This document shows, in pieces, positions 1-5,627 of a stretch of 6,836 nt of DNA. The notes under the pieces were generated by a model. The model worked only from the letters and a program-made list of their open reading frames with translations. It ran no database searches and was not told where the DNA came from. The stretch's first letter is position 1. Every line of letters starts with the position of its first letter. Made by a program: the position numbers and the translations under genes. The stretch is from a bacterium (lineage in GTDB: Bacteria > Chlamydiota > Chlamydiia > Chlamydiales > SM23-39): assembly GCA_021818045.1 (NCBI GenBank), contig JAKAFF010000076.1:1-6836 (forward strand), in the 5' to 3' direction.

Positions 1-26
1 GAGGTATCGGGTGGGATCAAACACGA

Positions 27-55
27 TTGACCAAATTGTTGTAAATTTATAAGAT
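27..55 (+). promoter_or_regulatory. Possible promoter of the Lpg1974-type porin gene
   Basis: TTGACC at 27-32 matches five of six -35 consensus bases. With a 17-base spacer it is followed by TAAGAT at 50-55 (four of six). A TATAAG at 48-53 is a closer -10 match but has only a 15-base spacer. Either choice puts the transcript start at about 60-62, on or next to the ATG at 62, so the mRNA would be leaderless or nearly so. No Shine-Dalgarno sequence precedes that ATG, which fits. Only 61 bases lie upstream in the window, so a stronger promoter further away cannot be excluded. Confidence 0.3.
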
Positions 56-61
56 CGGGCT

Positions 62-997
62 ATGCGCTGTGGGAAAGTTTTGCTATTTTCTTTGTGCTGT
101 GCTCTTGGCTTCGCCAAAGCTCCAGCTCCTCCCCCCGAAGAACAAAAACCATATAAGCCCCATTTATCAATAGAGGGCGATGTTCTTTGCTGGACCCCTC
201 AAGTATCCGGTCTCGACAACAACTTCGGCAGCGGTTCTAGTCTGCAAACTACTGTTAATGGCGTTACTACCACTTATTCTACAGAAATAGATGTCGACCC
301 CCCCTCTCAATGGAATGCAGGTTACCGCATCGCTCTTGGATGGCAATTTGACCCAGCTCCCTGGCAACTGGCTGGCGTGTGGACCGATTTCCAAGGCTCC
401 GCGAAAAAAACTGCTAACCACGGCAAATGGGAAGTGCATTTGTGCCAATTAGATCTGGCCGCTTCCTACGATATTTGCTTCTCATCTGTGCATTTACAAC
501 CACTCATCGGATTGCGAGGCACATCCATTTTGCAAAAACTCTCTTCAGAAGTCATCACACAGGTCGTATATCCCAGCTCCGGAACGTCAACAGATACCAG
601 AATCTTTCGCGATCGCGAACAGTTTCGAGCAATCGGTCCTCTCTTTGGCTTCAATAGCCTCTACCCTATAAAGTACGGGCTGAGTGTTTTTGGAAATTTT
701 GCCTTCGGCCTGTTATATGGCCAATATCAACTGCGCTTCAATGACAATGAGGCAATAACGCCACCTGCTACCGCACAGCAAATCTACAGCATCATCAAAA
801 AAACCATGCACTCGTTCGACTTTGATCTAGATTTAGCGCTCGGCATTCAGTGGGAGCGCCTCATACGCGATACATACCACGCAATCTTTAAACTCAGCCT
901 CGAAAATCACCAATACTTTAATCAAAGTCGGTTGGGCCACACCTTCGGAAATGTCTCATTTTCCGGCGCCGCTTTCTCTTTTGGCATCACATTTTAA
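62..997 (+). CDS. Lpg1974-family pore-forming outer-membrane beta-barrel protein
   Basis: This is a 311-residue secreted protein predicted to form a beta-barrel pore in the outer membrane. Residues 1-20 are a signal peptide with a basic start, a hydrophobic core and an A-K-A cleavage site, followed by a proline-rich linker (21-33). The mature part shows the alternating blocks I associate with the Legionella_OMP/Lpg1974 family: an opening strand ending in LCW (42-44), NAGYRIALGW (85-94), a W-x(5)-WTDF block (101-110), LDLAASYDI then LQPLIGLRGT (130-154), IGPLFGFNSL (191-200), FGLLYG (215-220) and LGIQW (260-264). It ends in phenylalanine, as expected for BAM-dependent insertion. Such barrels are often paralogous families of MOMP-like porins in environmental chlamydiae. 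The ATG at 62 is chosen because it supplies the signal peptide and the next methionine is residue 249. No Shine-Dalgarno is visible. Substrate specificity is unknown. Confidence 0.85.
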   Translation: MRCGKVLLFSLCCALGFAKAPAPPPEEQKPYKPHLSIEGDVLCWTPQVSGLDNNFGSGSSLQTTVNGVTTTYSTEIDVDPPSQWNAGYRIALGWQFDPAPWQLAGVWTDFQGSAKKTANHGKWEVHLCQLDLAASYDICFSSVHLQPLIGLRGTSILQKLSSEVITQVVYPSSGTSTDTRIFRDREQFRAIGPLFGFNSLYPIKYGLSVFGNFAFGLLYGQYQLRFNDNEAITPPATAQQIYSIIKKTMHSFDFDLDLALGIQWERLIRDTYHAIFKLSLENHQYFNQSRLGHTFGNVSFSGAAFSFGITF

Positions 998-998
998 T

Positions 999-1027
999 TT
1001 GACAAACTACTCACAACTCCATAGAAT
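999..1027 (+). promoter_or_regulatory. Strong sigma-70-type promoter for the C1q-like gene
   Basis: TTGACA at 999-1004 is a perfect -35 box. An exact 17-base spacer leads to TAGAAT at 1022-1027, five of six for the -10. The -35 begins two bases after the porin stop codon (995-997). The predicted transcript start is about 1034, giving a leader of roughly 19 bases that contains GGAGG at 1043-1047. This is the best plus-strand promoter in the window and suggests that the C1q-like gene, and possibly the genes after it, are transcribed independently of the porin. Confidence 0.75.
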
Positions 1028-1052
1028 ATAAAAAATTTTTTTGGAGGCCGTT

Positions 1053-1640
1053 TTGAAATCTCACCTCTTTGCACTTTTTTGCGTCATCCCCTTTTTCATG
1101 TTTGGAAATGGGGGATCTATAACAAGTAACCGTTATAACGACTCCATCATAGGAAGTTCTAACGCGACAGGATCATCATCTGCGTCCTACGGCCAACTCT
1201 ACCTCTCATCATCAGCAGCGATGACTATCGATACCGCAAACGCATGGGTCGCCATTCCATTTAACGCAACAGGTCCGAGCTCTAATGTAAGCGGTTCAAC
1301 CTCTTCTCCTGCTTCCATCACAGCCTTAACTGCTGGCATTTATCAACTCAACGTCAGTTTGTATTTTTCATCAGAACTGTCGCCAGAGGGCTCGTTTAAC
1401 CAAACGACTTACACTCTGGGCATCAGCATCAATGGCGGATCCACAGTAGCTTATGCTGCGGTGTACGCAGGAGAAGCGGGGTACTTCTCATTGAATTACA
1501 ACACATTGGTCCAACTTTCCGCAAATGACTCTATCGCGTTCTATATGGAGGCATCCAATGTAGGTGGCGGAGGCAGTATATTCGATAACGTAGTCACCAT
1601 GATCAGAGGCGATGCCAATCTGGTACAAGTTGTGCAATAA
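1053..1640 (+). CDS. Small secreted protein with C1q/TNF-like (BclA-type) jelly-roll domain
   Basis: This is a 195-residue exported protein. I place the start at TTG 1053 because GGAGG sits five bases upstream (1043-1047). An in-frame TTG at 1041 overlaps that ribosome binding site and is unlikely. Residues 1-20 are a hydrophobic signal peptide. Residues 21-56 are a low-complexity Ser/Gly/Asn/Ala linker. From about residue 57 the sequence resembles a C1q/TNF-like beta-sandwich: WVAIPFN (65-71), TALTAGIYQLNVSLYF (90-105), LGISINGG (122-129), and LSANDSIAFYM (155-165) near the end. The AGxYxxNVSxYF and LxxxDSIxFYM blocks are the usual marks of the C-terminal domain of C1q and Bacillus BclA. Such domains trimerise and serve as adhesins or surface decorations. 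No collagen-like Gly-X-Y repeat is present, and the single cysteine (10) lies in the signal peptide. The fold call rests on motif resemblance; the role is inferred. Confidence 0.6.
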   Translation: MKSHLFALFCVIPFFMFGNGGSITSNRYNDSIIGSSNATGSSSASYGQLYLSSSAAMTIDTANAWVAIPFNATGPSSNVSGSTSSPASITALTAGIYQLNVSLYFSSELSPEGSFNQTTYTLGISINGGSTVAYAAVYAGEAGYFSLNYNTLVQLSANDSIAFYMEASNVGGGGSIFDNVVTMIRGDANLVQVVQ

Positions 1641-2946
1641 CCTCAGTTTAGTGAGGCAGGTCTTATGTTTTTTATGCTCCCTTGATGCAGCAGAACCGCT
1701 GATTCGTGCCAGAATCATCCAACAAAATACCGCCTATTTTCATCTTGCCTCTGGATTTGCCAAAAAATATGCAAGAGGGCCTTTTCACATTTCATACCCC
1801 CCAGAAATCGATCTATCAATTCTTCCTCCATCAATTGTAGATATCCCTCTCATTACCAATACCATTGCTGTCATTTGGCTATCTGGCAACGAATATACCA
1901 TCGAAGAAATGGACGAGGATCTCTACTACTCGCTGATCAAAATAAAGGCATTTTTTAAACGCTTTTTCTACAACACCACTTGGGATGGGGAATTAAGACC
2001 TGCACGATTGATCAAAAATCAGCTCCCCAACGTCTCTTACAGCTCCGCGTCGCTATTCACAGGAGGGCTCGACTCTACAACCACTGTACTGCGTCACTTT
2101 GAGGAAAATCCAACCCTTATTTCCTTCAATAGTCCTCATGTAACAGCTGTAGAATTTGCAAACAGGCACAAGCTTGACTTCCATACGATTTACATGAATT
2201 ACGAAAGCTTTTTAAAACTCACCTATCTCGATCGCGTATCTTGCGATATTTCGAAATGGTTTTGGGATACGAGCATGGGTTTATCGTGGGTGGGGGCTGC
2301 GACCCCTTTTCTTTATGCAAAAAACATTCCAGTTTTGTACATTCCATCGGGTTTTACTTGGCAATCTTTCCTATTTCCCGACGGTCAAACTTTAACCCAA
2401 CCCGCATCTCCCCTCATAGATGAGAACTTATCCCCTGCGGGCCTCCGAGTCAAACACGACGTGTTTACAATGACGCGCACGGACAAAATCCAGTTCATCT
2501 CCACCTTTTGCACGCAACACGCCCTTTTGAAACCTAAACTCATCGTATGCAATCACCATGCAACCACCGATATTTCCTATTCCCACTGCAATCGATGTAT
2601 GAAGTGCCTTTTCACCATGCTGGACATCTTGGCAATTGGCGAACATTTGTCCGATTACGGCTTCACCCTGTCAGAAGAGACCTTTACTTCGCAATTTCAA
2701 ACCTATTTGGCCAATGTCAAAATGAGAAGAGGAGGAACTTTCGTAGCTTGCCGAGACACACAACAACATGTAAAACAACATCTCGAAACTCTCCCCCAAA
2801 CCCACCGCCTATTTTTCGACTGGCTCATTTCCGTCGATCTCTACTCCATGCTAGAAAAAAGCTCCAACCGCCCACCCCGACTCTCCCCCTTTCGCTGGGA
2901 AGACTACAAAGATTTTGCTTCTTTTGCAGATCCCATGTTACCCTGA
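1612..2946 (+). CDS. PP-loop ATP-pyrophosphatase-like protein with QueC-like Cys4 cluster
   Basis: This is a protein of up to 444 residues in the PP-loop (N-type ATP pyrophosphatase) superfamily, whose members adenylate a carbonyl or carboxylate so that nitrogen or sulfur can be added. The ATP-binding loop is SLFTGGLDST (147-156), a variant of SGGxDS. C313, C326, C329 and C332 form C-x12-C-x2-C-x2-C, resembling the zinc site of QueC (7-cyano-7-deazaguanine synthase). Between them lie conserved-looking blocks: GLSWVGAATP (223-232), YIPSGFTW (243-250), ASPLIDEN (265-272) and HDVFTMTRTDK (282-292). It is about twice the length of QueC, with an extra N-terminal domain of about 140 residues and a C-terminal tail of about 110. 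QueC itself is therefore not the right name; the substrate is unknown. The start is uncertain. ATG 1612 overlaps the upstream gene by 29 bases with AGAGG only two bases away; GTG 1651 (431 residues) has no ribosome site. It lies between the C1q-like gene and an SDR. Confidence 0.7.
   Translation: MPIWYKLCNNLSLVRQVLCFLCSLDAAEPLIRARIIQQNTAYFHLASGFAKKYARGPFHISYPPEIDLSILPPSIVDIPLITNTIAVIWLSGNEYTIEEMDEDLYYSLIKIKAFFKRFFYNTTWDGELRPARLIKNQLPNVSYSSASLFTGGLDSTTTVLRHFEENPTLISFNSPHVTAVEFANRHKLDFHTIYMNYESFLKLTYLDRVSCDISKWFWDTSMGLSWVGAATPFLYAKNIPVLYIPSGFTWQSFLFPDGQTLTQPASPLIDENLSPAGLRVKHDVFTMTRTDKIQFISTFCTQHALLKPKLIVCNHHATTDISYSHCNRCMKCLFTMLDILAIGEHLSDYGFTLSEETFTSQFQTYLANVKMRRGGTFVACRDTQQHVKQHLETLPQTHRLFFDWLISVDLYSMLEKSSNRPPRLSPFRWEDYKDFASFADPMLP
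1641..1656 (+). other. Short inverted repeat at the C1q-like / PP-loop gene junction
   Basis: CCTCA at 1641-1645 and TGAGG at 1652-1656 form a five-base-pair stem with a six-base loop directly after the TAA of the C1q-like gene. The right arm is also the Shine-Dalgarno-like GAGG preceding ATG 1665. A run of six Ts begins at 1668, too far away for a standard intrinsic terminator. The stem could weakly attenuate transcription or mask the ribosome binding site, or mean nothing. Confidence 0.25.
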
Positions 2947-2997
2947 TCCGCAAGATGAAAAACCCACTTTTAAACTCATTTGTGTATAGACCCCCTT

Positions 2998-3771
2998 ATG
3001 AGACTTAAGCAAAAATTTGTACTTATCACTGGAGCGGCTCAAGGCATTGGCAAGGCATGCGCGGAACTTTTTACAAAAGAGGGCGCAACTGTCTACCTGT
3101 CCGATATTAATGACACCTTAGGACAAAAAGTGGCCCAAGGACTAAAGCAACACTATCTGCATCTCGACGTCTCGTCTGAAGCTGATTGGATGCACGTCCT
3201 ACATCAGATGAAACACCTAGACATCCTGATCAATAATGCAGGCATTACTGGACTAGATCTGGGGTCGCAAGACCCGGAGCACGCGTCGCTCTCAAGTTGG
3301 AAGCAAATACATGCGGTCAATGCAGAGGGAGTCTTTCTGGGTTGTAAAATGGCCATCGCCGCTATGAAAGAGCGCGGCGGCTCTATTGTGAATATCTCTT
3401 CTCGCTCGGGACTGGTCGGCATTCCAGGAGCTGTTGCGTACGCTTCTAGCAAAGCATCTGTCCGCAACCATACCAAAAGCGTCGCGCTTTACTGCTGTAA
3501 CCAAAATTACCCCATCCGCTGCAATTCAATCCACCCAGCAGCCATCCTCACCCCCATGTGGGAACCAATGCTCGGCCACGATCCAGAAACAGCTCTTCGC
3601 GCCATCGCCAAGGATATCCCCATGAAGCGCTTGGGAACTCCGGAAGAGGTCGCCTATGCCGCCCTTTTCCTCGCCTCCGATGAATCTAGCTATATCACTG
3701 GCACCGAACTGACCATCGATGGAGGCCTATTAGCAGGTGCCGCCGCCGCCCCGATCCGACAAGAGAGTTGA
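2998..3771 (+). CDS. Classical short-chain dehydrogenase/reductase (SDR), probably NAD-dependent
   Basis: This is a 257-residue cytoplasmic oxidoreductase of the usual classical-SDR length. The Rossmann motif TGAAQGIG is at 11-18. D36 after the second strand favours NAD(H) over NADP(H). NNAG is at 79-82. The active site is complete: N108, S135 (NISSRSG), Y148 and K152 in YASSK. P180 sits in the IHPAAILTPM segment that covers the nicotinamide, and the TGTELTIDGG ending is typical. It resembles glucose 1-dehydrogenase / 3(20)-hydroxysteroid or cyclic-alcohol dehydrogenases, but SDR substrates cannot be read from motifs. ATG 2998 is preferred over the in-frame TTG at 2980 because the Rossmann strand starts at residue 6. 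No Shine-Dalgarno is visible. The gap to the PP-loop gene is 51 bases, so co-transcription is likely. The last 42 bases overlap the opposing methyltransferase gene. Confidence 0.9.
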   Translation: MRLKQKFVLITGAAQGIGKACAELFTKEGATVYLSDINDTLGQKVAQGLKQHYLHLDVSSEADWMHVLHQMKHLDILINNAGITGLDLGSQDPEHASLSSWKQIHAVNAEGVFLGCKMAIAAMKERGGSIVNISSRSGLVGIPGAVAYASSKASVRNHTKSVALYCCNQNYPIRCNSIHPAAILTPMWEPMLGHDPETALRAIAKDIPMKRLGTPEEVAYAALFLASDESSYITGTELTIDGGLLAGAAAAPIRQES

Positions 3772-4503
3772 CTTGGTGAACGTAATTACATACATCGTGC
3801 CAGCCCATTTATAGCTCAGCTTAGCATCTTTGATTTGGCTTGGAATCGCATCCATAGGTGGCAAAACCGGAGGGGTGTCGCAAAAGTATTTTTTCACAAA
3901 AGGGAGCTTGCTATACCAAGATTCTACATGTATTTGCGTTTCGTCCCCAATCAGGATTTGCGCGCCAGGCTTCGCTACGCGAATCATCTCTCGAATCGCT
4001 CCAGGAATATCATTGAAAAAATTGATCCCGCCAAAATGGAACACTACATCAAAACTCTCGTCGCGAAAGGGGAGCTTTTCAGCATTCGCATGCACCAGCT
4101 GCAAATGATAGGGCTTTAACAAAGAATATTTTTGACAAGCGCGCAGCATCTCTATGGAAATATCCACACCCACATACTCCGCATCAAGCGGCAATGCCGC
4201 AATATTTGCACCCGCCCCAATAGAGGTTTCTAGCACCTTGTCTTTGGAACGAATGACTAGCTCAGAAAGCAGCTCTTTTCTTTTAGAAACCATATCCAGG
4301 CGAAATAACCGACAGATAAACCAAAATACAGACCCAGTAAAACGCCCTATATTGTCATACATTTTTTGATATTTTGCGTTTTGCCCGACCACATCCCCCT
4401 CTTTTAAAAAAGTCGGGATCCCAAAGACGTATCGCACGGGTTCACAGAGGGGTTGTCTCGTTCTTGGGTCTTGTAAAATCTCTAGTAAAGAATCTAGGGC
4501 CAT
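3730..4503 (-). CDS. Class I SAM-dependent methyltransferase with degenerate Trm112-like N-terminus
   Basis: This is a 257-residue predicted methyltransferase of the UbiE/Methyltransf_11 type. The SAM-binding motif I is VLETSIGAGAN (90-100), with E92 and the G96/G98 pair. D114 in YVGVD should bind the ribose hydroxyls. LPFRDESFDVVF (144-155) and REMIRVAKPG (171-180) are the usual post-motif II/III blocks. Residues 5-33 (LLEILQDPRT to GIPTFL) look like the Trm112-like zinc-ribbon segment often fused to such enzymes, but the zinc cysteines are missing; only C20 remains. Residues 56-69 are hydrophobic and basic and might touch the membrane. The acceptor is unknown: lipid, quinone-like and small-molecule substrates all occur in the family. 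ATG 4503 is chosen because it includes the Trm112-like segment and the next methionine is residue 48. The promoter lies almost on the start codon and there is no Shine-Dalgarno. The 3' end overlaps the SDR gene tail to tail. Confidence 0.85.
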   Translation of the reverse strand: MALDSLLEILQDPRTRQPLCEPVRYVFGIPTFLKEGDVVGQNAKYQKMYDNIGRFTGSVFWFICRLFRLDMVSKRKELLSELVIRSKDKVLETSIGAGANIAALPLDAEYVGVDISIEMLRACQKYSLLKPYHLQLVHANAEKLPFRDESFDVVFHFGGINFFNDIPGAIREMIRVAKPGAQILIGDETQIHVESWYSKLPFVKKYFCDTPPVLPPMDAIPSQIKDAKLSYKWAGTMYVITFTKSTLLSDRGGGGTC

Positions 4504-4514
4504 AGGAGGATCGT

Positions 4515-4543
4515 ATTATACGACAAATGAGTACTAATACCAA
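4515..4543 (-). promoter_or_regulatory. Promoter of the methyltransferase gene giving a near-leaderless mRNA
   Basis: On the minus strand TTGGTA (4543-4538, four of six) and a perfect TATAAT (4520-4515) are separated by exactly 17 bases. The predicted transcript start is about 4508, only five bases before the ATG at 4503. Those bases read CTCCT, the opposite of a ribosome binding site. Confidence 0.65.
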
Positions 4544-4601
4544 TCGCAATAAATAACTTCATATTTAAGCGCGCCAAAGCGTCGAAAATCGCACATTTGA
4601 T

Positions 4602-5627
4602 ATGATCCCAAAAATGGCTCAAAGCTCGCACATATTTACCCCACTGCTAGAGGCGCTCAAAGAGCAAAGAGGCAAAGGGCGCAACGATTATCCCATTCAT
4701 GCCCTGTGGGAAGCGCTGATCTCCCAACTGGGAGGCGCGAGCGTTCCTGTGAGCTGCATCGAAAAGCCTCCCGCATCCACATGCACCCGCTTTCTCAATG
4801 CACTCTTAAAACAAGAGCCCCTCCTCCAAACTCTTTTGTACGATGCGATCCAGCGCTACCAGAACCTTCATGCACATTTTGGCTCTACACTTTTGCTCGT
4901 AACTTTTAAACATCGCTCAGACCGCATGCATTTTCTCCTCGATGGCCACTCCTTACTGCCGCTTGCGCAATGTGAAATCCCTCATCCCATCGAAGCGGCT
5001 TACCATTTATTGGAAAAAATCGCCGCCTTTTCGCTCAGTAAGGGCCACCCAAAACGCTATTTGATTGCAGACGCAAGCTTCGATGATGCCGCTTTGCTAT
5101 CCCACATATGGGATCGATACCGTATCCGGCCGATCATCCCCTTACAATCTGCAAATAAAGAGGCCCCTAAAAATAGACCGAGTCTCTATCTTGCGAAAAA
5201 CTGCTATGCCACTGCCCAAGGAGATATATTTTGTCCGCACCGCCTGGCTATGGTCTATGCCGGGTTTGAAGAAAAAAGACAGGCACTTAAGTATCGCTGC
5301 ATCTACGCCCACTACAATAGTCCATGCCCACAACCCCACGTGTGTCCCGTACAACAGGCAATCCGCATTCCTTTAAAAACAGATCGCAGATTATTTACCC
5401 CATTGCCACGCACTTGCAACCAATGGGCGCGCCAATATGAGCGCCTCCAAATGGCCACGCAGTTCATCGCGTATTACCAAAACTTTCTACAGCGTTTTTG
5501 CCATTATGGAAAAAGAAAGAAGGAACTTCTCTGGATGATAGACCAGTGCTTTCGATTCGACAAAAGCACTGGTGTAAAAGTCGTTACCACTTGCGACCAA
5601 AGCCAAAGCCAATCACGACCGGATTGA
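4602..5627 (+). CDS. Degenerate DDE transposase-family protein, probably inactive or repurposed
   Basis: The reading frame is open for 341 residues and resembles an IS1182-like DDE transposase. Family-like blocks are EQRGKGRNDYPIHALWEAL (21-39), RFLNALL then HFGSTLLL (63-99), RYLIADASFDDA (152-163), RPIIPL (176-181), DIFCP (208-212), GFEEKRQALKYRC (221-233), CPVQQAIRIPLK (248-259) and FTPLPRTCNQW (265-275). As I recall the family, the first catalytic Asp follows FGxxLA. Here that place reads LLLVTF and the next 30-50 residues seem deleted. The final Glu lies in an RTxVER motif after the PR-W block; here it reads RLQMATQFI. Only D157 is a likely survivor. The last 30 or so codons run through the ompW hairpin and antisense into ompW, so the native C-terminus is probably lost. 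No Shine-Dalgarno precedes ATG 4602 or the in-frame ATG 4614, and I found no terminal inverted repeats. Either a decaying remnant or a domesticated protein is possible. Confidence 0.6.
   Translation: MIPKMAQSSHIFTPLLEALKEQRGKGRNDYPIHALWEALISQLGGASVPVSCIEKPPASTCTRFLNALLKQEPLLQTLLYDAIQRYQNLHAHFGSTLLLVTFKHRSDRMHFLLDGHSLLPLAQCEIPHPIEAAYHLLEKIAAFSLSKGHPKRYLIADASFDDAALLSHIWDRYRIRPIIPLQSANKEAPKNRPSLYLAKNCYATAQGDIFCPHRLAMVYAGFEEKRQALKYRCIYAHYNSPCPQPHVCPVQQAIRIPLKTDRRLFTPLPRTCNQWARQYERLQMATQFIAYYQNFLQRFCHYGKRKKELLWMIDQCFRFDKSTGVKVVTTCDQSQSQSRPD
5542..5573 (-). terminator. Perfect 11-bp hairpin just past the ompW stop
   Basis: ACCAGTGCTTT (5542-5552) and AAAGCACTGGT (5563-5573) are exact reverse complements around a ten-base loop. 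On the minus strand the stem starts ten bases after the ompW TAA (5586-5584), where a transcription terminator or mRNA-stabilising stem is expected. No T-run follows on either strand, so it is not a textbook intrinsic terminator. It also lies inside the transposase-like reading frame (codons about 314-324). Confidence 0.5.

Noticed and set aside
606..619. Fourteen-base perfect palindrome TTCGCGATCGCGAA inside the porin gene
   Set aside because: It encodes ordinary residues (FRDRE region), occurs once, and has no partner site; probably chance.
1041..1052. TTG at 1041 as start of the C1q-like protein
   Set aside because: It lies on the Shine-Dalgarno GGAGG itself; TTG 1053 is correctly spaced and starts a better signal peptide.
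2980..2997. TTG at 2980 as start of the SDR
   Set aside because: It adds six residues not seen in classical SDRs; ATG 2998 places the Rossmann strand at the expected distance.
4504..4553. AGGAGG (4504-4509) and a short ATG frame (4527-4553) on the plus strand
   Set aside because: The spacing to ATG 4527 is 17 bases and the frame has only eight codons; more likely chance within the methyltransferase promoter.
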